DNA of 64,000 nt, taken from the NCBI RefSeq assembly GCF_018327705.1, contig NZ_BNEM01000002.1, positions 2,170,001 through 2,234,000 on the forward strand. The letters run 5' to 3'. Origin of the DNA: Catellatospora sp. TT07R-123 (lineage in GTDB: Bacteria > Actinomycetota > Actinomycetes > Mycobacteriales > Micromonosporaceae). Position 1 is the first letter of the stretch. Every line of letters starts with the position of its first letter. Under the pieces are notes generated by a model. The model saw only the letters and a program-made list of their open reading frames with translations. It did not search any database and was not told where the DNA came from. A program made the translations under genes and the position numbers. Positions 26,601 through 34,409 of this stretch are shown here, in pieces.

Positions 26601-27692
26601 CGCAAGGTGGTCGAGCTGATCCTGGCGCACGCGCAGCAGCGGCCGGGCGAGTCGCTGGGCGTGATCACCATGGGTATCACCCACGCCGAGCGCGTCGACA
26701 CGGCGCTGCGCCGGGCGCTGGTCCGGCGGCCGGAGCTGGAGCCGTTCTTCGCCGAGAGCGGGCACGAGCCGTTCTTCGTCAAGAACATCGAGCGGGTGCA
26801 GGGCGACGAGCGCGACGCGGTGATCCTGACCGTCGGCTACCCGAAGAGCCCGGACGGGCGGGTGCTGTACCGGTTCGGGCCGCTGAACACCAAGGGCGGG
26901 CACCGGCGCCTCAACGTGGCGATCACCCGGGCGCGGCGGCGGATGACCGTGGTCAGCTCGTTCAGCCACCTGGACCTGGACCCGGCGAAGCTGCGCGCCC
27001 CGGGCGCGGTCATGCTGCGCGACTTCCTGGAGTACGCCGCCGCCGGCGGCCCCCGCCAGACCGCCGCCGCCGACACGGCGGCGCTGAACGCGTTCGAGGC
27101 CGACGTGTTCGCCCGGCTCACCGACGCGGGCATCCCGCTGACGGCCCGGCACGGCGTGGGCGGGCAGCGCATCGACTTCGCGGCCGTGCACCCGGCCGAC
27201 CCCCGCCGCCCGGTGCTGGCGATCGAGGCCGACGGGTCGACGTACCACGCCTCGCCGACGGTGCGCGACCGCGACCGGCTGCGCCAGCAGCACCTGGAGC
27301 GGCTGGGCTGGCGGTTCCACCGGATCTGGTCGACCGACTGGGCCCGGCAGCGCGAGGTGGAGATCGCCAAGGCGCGGGCGGCGTACGACCTGGCCGTGTC
27401 CGGTTCCGACCTGCCCGGACCGCAGCAGCTGGCCGACGCGGTGACCGTGCAGCTGATGACCGCCGCCCCGCGCCGCCTGCCGCGACCCGAGCTGCCCAAG
27501 GACGTCCCGGTCGCCGACCTTCCGGACGAGACGCTGGTGGAGCTGGTGCGCTGGATCGAGAGCGACGGCCTCAACCGCACGGAGGACGAGGTCGTGGCCG
27601 AGGCGTCGACCGCGTTGGACGTGCCCAGGCGCACCGCCCGGGTCACCGAGTCGATCCGCGCGGCCGTCAGGCGGGCGCGGCCTACTTCTTGA
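23661..27692 (+). CDS. SF1 helicase (UPF1-like, DUF4011-type) fused to a PD-(D/E)XK / MTES_1575-like nuclease domain
   Basis: 1343 residues. The N-terminal region (about 1-270) resembles DUF4011-type helicases. An SF1 motor follows, with Walker A GPPGTGKSQ (K297), a long helical insertion (about 340-800), motif II FDEASQ (D821, E822), AGDEHQLPPTDFF, and late motifs VQGDERDAVILTVGY and NVAITRARRR. Near residue 1160 begins a Vsr/DUF559-like nuclease fold with D1172, EADG (E1189, D1191) and LGWRFHRIWSTDW, as in the MTES_1575 restriction-endonuclease family. A short helical tail follows. Probably a nucleic-acid helicase-nuclease in defence or repair (inference). The GTG at 23661 is supported by GATGGT 6 nt upstream. 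Single gene, no methylase partner. Confidence 0.85.
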   Translation: MTVPVSPIARPHVATAARRWADSLIDDSGRNQLAYYRDLKAGTLPLDGASPAALTMLLAGRQVTLRQLFPEEPAHADALRRAKTIRTRMRTLAEERGVDAGYLASGLATWHEQGRTPRAPVLLHRLVIRTTSAAETEFALTADPEPTVNPVLLFKLAKEHGLAVDPEELLDALPEGVYDPAPLFERLGKAAQDVPGFAVAPHLLAGTFLYEKLPMVTDITEHPRLLADSDVIAALAGDPDALSSLYGADPIAVDQPDQVAPSDEFLVLDADSSQSYAVNAAVAGHHLVVKGPPGTGKSQTIANMIMALAARGRTALFVAEKRAAIDAVLDRLAHVGLSDLVQNLHGDQSSRRELARALDSRLQRARHESRPTTEQTDRDLVESRTALSRHHSALHAVHQPWGLSAYDLQARLLGTDPAAATRQRWKGELLTALDADAAPRLRAAVVELAQLGAFAAEPGPGPWVRAVFRDRAAAQEAYTLAGEAAPALERVRPQLAALAARLGLAAPATLSSARKMGTLLSEVGATLTRFDAAVYGADLPLWLRATAEGDQREGLGFWARRRTVKQIRGHWRGGGRPGPAQLHEALVAAADQLARWRVVSLDGQPPRTDPALAPTVAESARVDGLIDRLRAYVPVDADDLAALQTELDRLALDQTDLLHTARRNELAEQVVRWQAHRLLDDLAGRGSDAGLAGAAFDHAWHSSILDEVRLADPELSAFHGTALHAAVNRFHVADAAHITSAAQRVRHLSALNMMRVLDAHPDQQQLVRREAAKKIRHLPIRRLFEQAPDALTALKPCWAMSPLLVSQVLPARVLFDVVIFDEASQVEPVDGVTAIMRGRQVVVAGDEHQLPPTDFFSRGDSGLSDSEDGTALSDDVESLLQAFAHTLPLPQVRHLAWHYRSRDERLIAFSNAHIYGPSGNALTTFPGADIGDGISHVLVADPLAAAAASGQPTDADSPAAVAAAAAAAVPANLESSSAEVRKVVELILAHAQQRPGESLGVITMGITHAERVDTALRRALVRRPELEPFFAESGHEPFFVKNIERVQGDERDAVILTVGYPKSPDGRVLYRFGPLNTKGGHRRLNVAITRARRRMTVVSSFSHLDLDPAKLRAPGAVMLRDFLEYAAAGGPRQTAAADTAALNAFEADVFARLTDAGIPLTARHGVGGQRIDFAAVHPADPRRPVLAIEADGSTYHASPTVRDRDRLRQQHLERLGWRFHRIWSTDWARQREVEIAKARAAYDLAVSGSDLPGPQQLADAVTVQLMTAAPRRLPRPELPKDVPVADLPDETLVELVRWIESDGLNRTEDEVVAEASTALDVPRRTARVTESIRAAVRRARPTS

Positions 27693-28104
27693 CGGCGGCC
27701 CGCAGCACGTCGCGGACGGCGTCGAGCATGGCGATGGAGTCGAGTTCGGCGGAGGGGTGCCAGCTCGGCTCCACCATGGTGCCGTCGGGCTGAGGACGCA
27801 GGTCGCCGCCGAGCACGGTCACGGCGTACAGCATGAAGACGCCGTGGAAGTCCAGGCCGCCGGCCAGCTCGCGGTGGTCGGAGCCGACGTCGAGCAGCCC
27901 GTCCACCCGCACCTGGAGCCCCGTGGTCTCGGCGAACTCGCGGACCACCGTCTCGGCGGGATGCTCACCGTGCTCGATGGTGCCGCCGGGCGGCATCCAT
28001 TTGCCCAGGTCGCCGTGCGAGCTGCGGCCGATCTGCACGAGCAGCACGGTGTCACCCTCGCGCGCAAGACCGTACGCCGAGACCCGCTGCCATTGCCTGA
28101 CCAT
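27682..28104 (-). CDS. Nudix hydrolase
   Basis: 140-residue Nudix protein. The box reads GGTIEHGEHPAE then REFAETTGL, fitting G-x5-E-x7-RE-x-x-E, but the second Glu of the usual EE pair is Thr, which may alter metal binding. The 3' end overlaps the convergent helicase gene by 11 bp. I chose the ATG at 28104 (MVRQWQRVSAYG); the ATG at 28128 is an alternative without a visible ribosome-binding site. Substrate unknown. Confidence 0.82.
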   Translation of the reverse strand: MVRQWQRVSAYGLAREGDTVLLVQIGRSSHGDLGKWMPPGGTIEHGEHPAETVVREFAETTGLQVRVDGLLDVGSDHRELAGGLDFHGVFMLYAVTVLGGDLRPQPDGTMVEPSWHPSAELDSIAMLDAVRDVLRAAVKK

Positions 28105-28267
28105 AGTCACGACACAAAAGCCTGCCATGTCCGGGCGCGGCCGGACAGATGGCCGTCCTACTTAATCCGGTCATCGGGCTTTCGGGTCCCTCCGCCGTTC
28201 AACTGATGCAAATACTGCTACGTGTCGATACCGTGGCGCCCTCTGTCCTTTTCACGAGGGGAACTCG

Positions 28268-28933
28268 ATGAATCGACTCGTGCGCCGGATCGCCGCAGCC
28301 GGCACGGTGTCCCTGGTCGCCGCAGCGGTCACGCTGGTCGGCCAGGCCCCGGCCGGGGCGTACATGACCTTCCAGCAGCTGTGCGGCGGGGGCAAGTTCT
28401 CGTCCGCGTCCCAGGGCGTCTACATCGCCGCCGCGACCGTGCCCACCGCGTGGACGTCGGCGATCGACTCCTCCCGGCAGCAGTGGAACGGCATCTCCGG
28501 TTCCGGCTTCAGCTACTCGGCGCCGGTCCGCGTGACCGGCCCGCTGCCGCCCGCCGGCGGCCACGGCACCGCGGTCCGCTACTACAACATCCAGGCCAAC
28601 GACGGGATCCCCGCCAACACTCCGGCCTGGACGTCCAACCTCGACCCGCTGTCGGTCAACCACGGCATCGCGTACGTGAACCTCAGCAACCAGTGGAGCT
28701 GGAACACCACGGGAACGCTCAACCAGGCCAGCCGCGTCGCCGACGTGCGCACCGTGGTGACCCACGAGATGGGGCACGCCAACGGACTCGCCCACCCCTG
28801 GCAGGGCAACTGCTCCGGCTCGGCCAACCGCAGCATGACGGACGCCGAGAAGGCGTCGGTCATGAACGTCACGTGGGTCAAGAAGTGGACCACGAACTCC
28901 GACGACAAGGCCGCGATGGCCTTCCTCTACTGA
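28268..28933 (+). CDS. Secreted matrixin-like zinc metalloprotease
   Basis: 221 residues with a signal peptide (RR near residue 6, hydrophobic core 9-24, cleavage near A29-G-A31). The zinc motif is HEMGHANGLAH (H166, E167, H170, H176), and VMNVTW supplies a Met-turn, placing it among metzincins of matrixin type. It should be a small secreted protease. GAGGGG precedes the ATG. Its stop overlaps the start of the next gene in TGATG, so the two are probably co-translated. Confidence 0.85.
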   Translation: MNRLVRRIAAAGTVSLVAAAVTLVGQAPAGAYMTFQQLCGGGKFSSASQGVYIAAATVPTAWTSAIDSSRQQWNGISGSGFSYSAPVRVTGPLPPAGGHGTAVRYYNIQANDGIPANTPAWTSNLDPLSVNHGIAYVNLSNQWSWNTTGTLNQASRVADVRTVVTHEMGHANGLAHPWQGNCSGSANRSMTDAEKASVMNVTWVKKWTTNSDDKAAMAFLY

Positions 28934-29502
28934 TGAGGTCACGCCGGCTCGCCGCGCTGGCCGCGCTCGCCGTCCTCTGGAGCGCGGTCGCCGCGTGCAC
29001 GTCCGCCCCGTCGCAGGAGCCGCAGCTCAGCAACCTGATCGGGGTCGGACCGCTGCAACCGCCGCCGGTCCGGCCGTTCGCCGACCTCGTGGCGGACGAC
29101 CACCTACCGGCCGCGGTGCGGGCCCGCATCGTGGCGATCGACCCGGTGCGCTGGCACGACGGCGAGAGCATCCGGTATCCGTACTGCCTGGTGCATCTGG
29201 CCGTGGACCACGGCTGGCGGCAACCGGTCCCCGATGATCTGGCCGTGCGGATCTTCGGCGGCGTGGAGGGCGACCGCAAGTACGTCAGCGCCATCCAGCC
29301 CGACCCGGTGACGCTGCGGCCGGGCATGGAGCTGCTCCTGTTCGTCTCCCCGCCCGCGCAGATCGATCCCGGGGTCACCGCCGCCACCGTCGAGGAGCTC
29401 TTCTTCGTCGACGGTGACACGCTGCTGCGCTTCGACCGTACGGCCGCCGACGTGACGGTCACCCAGGCGGTCGCGGCGCTGAACGCAGCCGAGACCGGCT
29501 AG
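28933..29502 (+). CDS. Putative lipoprotein
   Basis: 189 residues with a lipoprotein signal: arginine-rich start, hydrophobic core and VAAC lipobox with the lipidated Cys near residue 22. The mature domain has one internal cysteine and no recognised family. The ATG overlaps the stop of the metalloprotease gene (TGATG), which suggests a function tied to that protease, perhaps as inhibitor or chaperone; this is inference. A hairpin follows the stop. Confidence 0.72.
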   Translation: MRSRRLAALAALAVLWSAVAACTSAPSQEPQLSNLIGVGPLQPPPVRPFADLVADDHLPAAVRARIVAIDPVRWHDGESIRYPYCLVHLAVDHGWRQPVPDDLAVRIFGGVEGDRKYVSAIQPDPVTLRPGMELLLFVSPPAQIDPGVTAATVEELFFVDGDTLLRFDRTAADVTVTQAVAALNAAETG

Positions 29503-29504
29503 CG

Positions 29505-29540
29505 GATCGGCCGGGCCGTCCCCGGGCGACTCGGCCGATC
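29505..29540 (+). terminator. Hairpin after the lipoprotein gene
   Basis: Perfect 9-bp stem GATCGGCCG (29505-29513) / CGGCCGATC (29532-29540), 18-nt loop, starting 2 nt after the stop. The right side, CGGCCGATCTTGGG, resembles the outer arm of family A copy 5, so it may be a decayed element. Confidence 0.5.
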
Positions 29541-29666
29541 TTGGGCGTGGTGTGGGTCACGCCGGGACGGCAGCACGGAGCCAAGGGGGCTTGAGCGCTG
29601 GTTTCAGCCGAACGGGCGAGGCAAAGTCGGCCCTTCGGCGAAACATCAGCGGCACGTCCAAGCGCC

Positions 29667-29672
29667 TATGCT
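29667..29672 (+). promoter_or_regulatory. -10 hexamer TATGCT, probable leaderless start
   Basis: TATGCT followed by 7 nt and the ATG at 29680. It argues against the ATG at 29668, which lies within the hexamer. Confidence 0.55.
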
Positions 29673-29679
29673 CGCGAAC

Positions 29680-30024
29680 ATGTCGAGCAACGACTTCGCG
29701 CCGTGCCGCCTGATTGAGCACGAATCCGGTGAGTACAGCCTGCTCTTCGACGACTTCGATGACTATGTCGACATCTTCGACGAGCAGGGCTGGGAAGGTA
29801 ACGGCTACGCCTGGGAGGGCGTGGTCCAGGTGATGCTCGCCGAGCGCGTGCCCGAGATCCTCGACCAGATCGAGTTCGACTCCGAGACCGGCACGTTCTC
29901 GGTCACCGCCGCGAGCGAGGAGCCGCTGCTCGAGGTGGTCGCGGTGATCCGGGAGGCCGTCGTGGACCTCGACGTGCTCGCCGACGCCATCGCCCGCGCC
30001 GAGGAGCAGGGCCTGCTCGACTAA
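29680..30024 (+). CDS. Imm51-like immunity protein
   Basis: 114-residue acidic cytosolic protein. The central segment (YSLLFDDFDDYVDIFDEQG, then WEGNGYAWEGVVQVML) resembles the Imm51 family, which neutralises polymorphic toxins. No toxin gene lies beside it, so it is either an orphan immunity protein or a domesticated relative. The start is set by TATGCT at 29667. Its stop overlaps an ATG in frame with the next gene (TAATG), so it may be coupled to the S66 peptidase. Family call moderate. Confidence 0.6.
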   Translation: MSSNDFAPCRLIEHESGEYSLLFDDFDDYVDIFDEQGWEGNGYAWEGVVQVMLAERVPEILDQIEFDSETGTFSVTAASEEPLLEVVAVIREAVVDLDVLADAIARAEEQGLLD

Positions 30025-30086
30025 TGCCGTGCGGGCCGGGCGCGCCCTGGGTTAGCGTCCCGGCCATAGCAACAGCCCGCCCGGCC

Positions 30087-31118
30087 ATGGTCGGCACCCC
30101 CAAGCTCCGCCCCGGCGACCGGGTGGCGGTGCTGTCCCCGTCATACGGCGCTCCCGCGCACTTCCCGCACGTGTACGAGCAGGGCCTGGCCCGGCTGCGC
30201 GACGAGCTGGGCCTGGTGCCGGTGGAGTTCCCCACCACCCGCGCGGCCGGCGCTTCCGCACGTGAGCGCGCCCGCGACATCGAGGCCGCCTTCGCCGACC
30301 CGTCCGTCCGGGCGGTGCTGGCCACCATCGGCGGCGACGACCAGATCACGGTCGTGCCGCACCTCGACCCCGCCGTGCTGCGAGCCGACCCGAAGCCGTT
30401 CTTCGGCTTCTCCGACAACACGAACCTGCTGAACACCCTGTTCCACGCCGGGGTGGTGTCCTATCACGGCGGGTCGGTGATGATGCACCTCGGCCGGGGC
30501 GGCTCGGCGCACCCGGCCAGCATGGACAGCCTGCGCGCCGCCCTGTTCACCGAGGGCTGGTACGACCTCTCCCCCGCCGCCGAGTCCGGCGACGAGGCGC
30601 TGAACTGGGCCGACCCGGCCGCGCTGACCCGGCCGCCGCGGATGGAGCCGGCCGGCGGCTGGCACTGGCACGGGCCGGCCGCCGCCGTCGAGGGGCCGTG
30701 CTGGGGCGGCAACCTGGAGATCATCTCGTGGCTGCTCCAGGCCGACCGGGTCGGCCCCGCCGAGGCGTTCGCCGGGCACGTGCTGCTGCTGGAGACCTCC
30801 GAGGAGATGCCGCCGGACGAGGAGGTGTTCCGGATGCTGCGCAACATGGGCGAGCGCGGCCTGCTGGGTCGCTTCGCCGCGATCCTGGTCGGCCGGGCCA
30901 AGGCCTGGAACTTCGGGCAGCGCAACGACGCGGCGGCCAAGGCGGCGTACCGGACCGCGCAGCGGGCGGCGGTGCTGCGGGCCGTCGAGGCGTACGCGCC
31001 CGGCGCGGTCGTCGTGTTCGACCTGGACGTCGGCCACACCGACCCGCAGCTGATCGTGCCGATCGGCAACCCGGTGCGGGTCGACGCGATCGCCCGGCGC
31101 GTCAGCGTCTACTACTGA
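30087..31118 (+). CDS. S66 family peptidase (LD-carboxypeptidase / MccF-like)
   Basis: 343-residue cytosolic serine peptidase. The S66 catalytic set is visible: Ser109 in GFSDNT, Glu211 in GGNLE and His317 in GHTDPQ. LdcA members trim peptidoglycan tetrapeptides; MccF members cleave acyl-adenylate peptides of the microcin C type and give self-immunity. The TIGGDDQI segment looks closer to the MccF side, but I cannot settle this by eye. The ATG at 30087 starts a typical N-terminus (PKLRPGDRVAVLSPS) and lies after TAGCGT at 30053; the ATG at 30024, overlapping the Imm51-like stop, adds 21 poorly conserved residues. Confidence 0.85.
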   Translation: MVGTPKLRPGDRVAVLSPSYGAPAHFPHVYEQGLARLRDELGLVPVEFPTTRAAGASARERARDIEAAFADPSVRAVLATIGGDDQITVVPHLDPAVLRADPKPFFGFSDNTNLLNTLFHAGVVSYHGGSVMMHLGRGGSAHPASMDSLRAALFTEGWYDLSPAAESGDEALNWADPAALTRPPRMEPAGGWHWHGPAAAVEGPCWGGNLEIISWLLQADRVGPAEAFAGHVLLLETSEEMPPDEEVFRMLRNMGERGLLGRFAAILVGRAKAWNFGQRNDAAAKAAYRTAQRAAVLRAVEAYAPGAVVVFDLDVGHTDPQLIVPIGNPVRVDAIARRVSVYY

Positions 31119-31254
31119 CGCCCCGGTCGCGGGTCGGCGACCGGCCGGTTGCAGTTCGGCAATGACAGCCGGGCGGGGGACCCTGACCGCCGAGGCGCCG
31201 TCGTAGGCTGAACGCCGTTCGGCGAGCGGGGACGAGTCCGGAGAGGACACTGGC

Positions 31255-32115
31255 ATGCAGGCGAGGCGGAGCGCGGCGGCGCCGGGGCGGGGCGGGGCGA
31301 ACCGGAGGCACGGCGCGCCGGCGCTGCTGACGGTGCTGGCCGCGCTCGGGGTGCTGGCCGGGTGCTCCGCCGAGCCCGAGGCGAACACCGCCATGCCCGG
31401 CGGCGCCCAGGAGGCGCAGCGGGTGCAGGTCGCCTATCAGGACCAGATCGCCGCCGACCGGGCCAAGCTGGCTCCCGGCCACATCGACCTCGACGGGCCG
31501 GACGCGCCCGAGGTCGGCACGACGTACCAGGTGAAGGCGACCATCTGCGGGCCGATGTCCACGGCCTGCGGCCCGATCGGGGCGCCCAGCCCGGCCGCCT
31601 CGGCGTCGGCCGGCGCGTCCGCGCAGGCGTCGCCGCAGGCTTCGGCCTCGCCGCTGCCGCAGGTGATGACCGGTGCCCGGATCCGGGTGCGGCTGTCGTC
31701 GCAGCTGCCCGGCAAGCTGGACGCGGTCTCCAACGCCGTGCAGCCCGTGGTCGCCGCCGACGACACGGCCAACTGGATCTGGGACGTGCGCGCCGACGAA
31801 CCGGGTGACTACACGCTGACGTTCGTGGTGTCCACCCTGGCCGGTGACTCCGGCGAGAACCTGATGCCCGACCAGGTCTTCACGCTGCGCTTCCCGGTCG
31901 CCAGCACCTCGACGTACTGGTGGAGTTCGACCGGCGCGACCGCCTGGCAGGTGCTGCTGGGCATCGGCGGCCTGCTCAGCGCGTTCGGGGTGTCGATCCT
32001 GGGCGTGGCCAAGTGGCTGCGCCGCCGCTACCGCGGGCGCACCGGCCAGGCGGCGGCCGTCGCGGGCGCCGCCACGGCGCTGACCGACCCGGTCCCGCCG
32101 GGCCCAGGACAGTAA
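31255..32115 (+). CDS. Lipoprotein with C-terminal membrane helix
   Basis: 286 residues: arginine-rich N-terminus, hydrophobic segment with LAGC lipobox (Cys about 37), an extracellular domain containing an Ala/Ser/Pro-rich insert (about 110-135), and a C-terminal helix (about 225-245) followed by RRRYRGR. I do not recognise the family. GGAGAGGA precedes the ATG, with TAGGCT near 31204 as a possible -10. The last codons and stop lie in a 38-bp tandem duplication. Confidence 0.7.
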   Translation: MQARRSAAAPGRGGANRRHGAPALLTVLAALGVLAGCSAEPEANTAMPGGAQEAQRVQVAYQDQIAADRAKLAPGHIDLDGPDAPEVGTTYQVKATICGPMSTACGPIGAPSPAASASAGASAQASPQASASPLPQVMTGARIRVRLSSQLPGKLDAVSNAVQPVVAADDTANWIWDVRADEPGDYTLTFVVSTLAGDSGENLMPDQVFTLRFPVASTSTYWWSSTGATAWQVLLGIGGLLSAFGVSILGVAKWLRRRYRGRTGQAAAVAGAATALTDPVPPGPGQ

Positions 32116-32159
32116 GCCTGGCCGACCTGGTCCCGCCGGGCCCAGGACAGTAAGCCTGG
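32084..32159. repeat. 38-bp tandem duplication spanning a stop codon
   Basis: 32084-32121 and 32122-32159 are identical except for one C/T difference. The first copy carries the last codons and TAA of the 31255 gene. The second repeats them, including the TAA, in another frame, and is read only if the first stop is bypassed with a frameshift. Confidence 0.9.
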
Positions 32160-32230
32160 CGCGGTAGCTGTTATCGAACCGGCGTCCGGGCGCGGCCCGG
32201 TCTTGTCCGGGACGCCGCAGGCTGGTCGGC

Positions 32231-33208
32231 ATGTTCCGTCGTACGCTCACCGCGGCCGCCGCCCTGCTGGCCGTCACCGTGCTGGCGGTCGCCGCCTGCG
32301 CCGAGCCCGCGCACACCCCGCCCCCGGCGGCCTCTCCCTCGCCGAGCGCGCCGGCCGGACCGGGCGTCGCGGTGGACTCGCCGATCGGGCTCGCGGTCAC
32401 CGCCGACGGCGGCGTATGGGCGGCCAGCGCCGACCGCGACGCGGTCGTGCAGCTCGACCCGGCCACCGGGGCCGTGGTGCGCACCGTCGCGGTGGGACGT
32501 ACGCCGCTGCGCCTGGCCGCCGACGGGGACCTGCTGTGGGTCTCGGTGTTCCGCCACGGCCGCCTGCTCGGCGTCGACACCGCCACCGGGGCAGTGAAGG
32601 TCGACGTGCCCGCGCCGGACGGCCCCGAGGGGGTCGCGGTCGGGCTGGGCTCGGTGTGGCTGGTGCGCCAGGACGCGAACACGCTCAGCCGCTTCGACCG
32701 GACCGGGCACAGGCTGGCCGACGTCCCGGTTCCGGGCGGGCCGCGCCTGGCGGCGGTGGGCGCGGGTGCGGTGTGGGTGTCGTCGTACCAGGCCGGGACG
32801 CTGACCCGGGTCGAGGCGTCGGGCCGGGCGCGGACCAGCCCGAAACTGTGCGACGGCGCCCAGGGCCTGCTGGTGCGCGGCGACGTGGTGTGGGTGACCT
32901 GCACCGGCGGCGACGAGGTGCTGGCCGTGGACGCGGCGAGCCTGCGGGTCCTGGGCCGGGTCGCGGTCACCGGCGAGCCCGACGCGATCCTGGCCGCCGG
33001 CGACCGCCTGCTCGTCGTGGCGACGAAGGGCCCGACCCTGGTGGAGCTGTCGACCGACCCGGCCGCACCGCACGAGCTGCGGCGTACGGTGCTGGGCGGG
33101 GCGCGACCGCTGCGCGACGCCGCCAACGGCGACGCGGCGGTGGTGGGCGGGCAGCTGTGGGTGTCGTCGGTATCGCAGGACGGGATCTACCGGGTGCCGC
33201 TGCCGTGA
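32231..33208 (+). CDS. Lipoprotein with beta-propeller (YncE/Vgb-like) domain
   Basis: 325 residues: signal peptide with VAAC lipobox, a Pro/Ser linker, then a propeller of repeated blades such as GVWAASADRDAVVQLDPATG, LLWVSVFRHGRLLGVD and VWVTCTGGDEVLAVD. Such proteins are extracytoplasmic binding or scaffold proteins; the ligand is unknown. CAGGCT 7 nt before the ATG is a weak -10. It is 30 bp upstream of the PfkB gene, which has its own promoter hexamer. Confidence 0.8.
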   Translation: MFRRTLTAAAALLAVTVLAVAACAEPAHTPPPAASPSPSAPAGPGVAVDSPIGLAVTADGGVWAASADRDAVVQLDPATGAVVRTVAVGRTPLRLAADGDLLWVSVFRHGRLLGVDTATGAVKVDVPAPDGPEGVAVGLGSVWLVRQDANTLSRFDRTGHRLADVPVPGGPRLAAVGAGAVWVSSYQAGTLTRVEASGRARTSPKLCDGAQGLLVRGDVVWVTCTGGDEVLAVDAASLRVLGRVAVTGEPDAILAAGDRLLVVATKGPTLVELSTDPAAPHELRRTVLGGARPLRDAANGDAAVVGGQLWVSSVSQDGIYRVPLP

Positions 33209-33225
33209 CGTCCATGATCGGCGGC

Positions 33226-33231
33226 TAGCCT
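33226..33231 (+). promoter_or_regulatory. -10 hexamer TAGCCT, probable leaderless start
   Basis: TAGCCT followed by 6 nt and the ATG at 33238 of the PfkB kinase gene. Confidence 0.55.
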
Positions 33232-33237
33232 GCGCCG

Positions 33238-34161
33238 ATGAACCATGCCTCACCCGACCTCGACGTCCTGGTCCTCGGCGGCGCCGGGGTGGACACCATC
33301 GTCTACACCCCCGACCTGCCGCTGCCGTACGCCGACAGCTACATGGTCCCGGCGATCACCACCCGGGCCGGGCACACCGGCGACGCGGTCGCGCTCGGCC
33401 TGCACGCGCTGGGCCTGCGTACGCACCACCTGGACGCGATCGGCGACGACCACGAGGGCGAGCTGGTGCGGCGGCTGCACGAGCGGCACGGGGTGCCGTT
33501 CACGGCGCTGCCGTCGCCCGGCGGCACCAAGCGCGCGGTGAACCTGGTCGGCCCGGACGGGCGGCGCCTGTCGCTGTACGACGTCGGCCGCGGCGACGGC
33601 ACCGCCGACTTCCCGGCCGACCTGCTGGACCGCCTCACCGCCGCCACGCGGCACGTGCACGTCAGCATCACCCATCCCGGGGCGAACACGCTGGCGCGGC
33701 TGGCTGACTCCGAGGTCACCGTCTCCACCGACCTGCACAACTGGGACGGGCACAACCCGTACCACGAGGCGTTCGCGCTCGCCGCGGACGTGGTGTTCCT
33801 GTCCGCGGCGGCGCTGGACGACCCCGAGCCGGTGCTGCGCCGCATCATCGAGCAGGGCCGGGCCCGGGTCGTGGTGGCCACGGCCGGGGCCGACGGCGGC
33901 CACGTGCTCGAACGCGGCGCCACCGGGCCGGTCCGGTTCGCGGCGGTGGCACCGCCCGCCCCGGTGGTCGACTCCAACGGCGCGGGGGACGCGTTCGTCA
34001 GCGGCTTCCTGTACGGCTGGCTGTCCGGCGCCCCGACCGCCGAGTCTGTGCGCTTCGCCACGCTGTGCGGCGCCCACGCGTGCACCGTGCCGGCCACCGA
34101 GATGGCCCCGCTCGACCTTGCCACGCTGCGGAAACGGGCTGGTGCGGACGCCACCGGCTGA
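33238..34161 (+). CDS. PfkB family carbohydrate kinase
   Basis: 307-residue ribokinase-like sugar or nucleoside kinase. Seen: the N-terminal VLVLGGAGVDTIV, and the C-terminal PfkB signature DSNGAGDAFVSGF with the catalytic base Asp251. Substrate unknown; no sugar transporter lies nearby. Length is normal for the family. ATG supported by TAGCCT 6 nt upstream. Confidence 0.9.
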   Translation: MNHASPDLDVLVLGGAGVDTIVYTPDLPLPYADSYMVPAITTRAGHTGDAVALGLHALGLRTHHLDAIGDDHEGELVRRLHERHGVPFTALPSPGGTKRAVNLVGPDGRRLSLYDVGRGDGTADFPADLLDRLTAATRHVHVSITHPGANTLARLADSEVTVSTDLHNWDGHNPYHEAFALAADVVFLSAAALDDPEPVLRRIIEQGRARVVVATAGADGGHVLERGATGPVRFAAVAPPAPVVDSNGAGDAFVSGFLYGWLSGAPTAESVRFATLCGAHACTVPATEMAPLDLATLRKRAGADATG

Positions 34162-34210
34162 TGTGGACGGGCCGGGTTTGGAGTGGTGCGGGAGCGGTTA
34201 CATGGCAGGC

Positions 34211-34393
34211 ATGAGTCTGGTGTTCCGAAAGGTCATGAGAATCGGCCCGCTGCGCCTGAACTTCACGCGCAACGGCCTGTCGTCGTGGACGTTCAAGATC
34301 GGGCGCTGGTCGTGGAACTCCAAGACCAGGGCCCACCGCGTCGACCTGCCCGGTCCGCTGTCCTGGAAGCAGGACAAGAGCCCGAAGAGCTGA
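34211..34393 (+). CDS. DUF4236 family small protein
   Basis: 60-residue basic protein. FRKVMRIGPLRLNFTRNGLSS matches the DUF4236 pattern (FRK...R.GP.RLN.S..G.S). Function unknown. The ATG at 34211 is chosen by alignment to that pattern; the ATG at 34202 would add three residues. The gene begins 50 bp after the kinase and is convergent with the GNAT gene 17 bp away. Confidence 0.72.
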   Translation: MSLVFRKVMRIGPLRLNFTRNGLSSWTFKIGRWSWNSKTRAHRVDLPGPLSWKQDKSPKS

Positions 34394-34409
34394 GTCGGCC
34401 CGCTCCGAG

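Noticed and set aside
23582-27793. 1403-codon plus-strand frame and 1266-codon minus-strand frame over the helicase gene
   Set aside because: Both are Arg/Pro/Ala-rich shadows without motifs; the frame from 23661 has all helicase and nuclease motifs.
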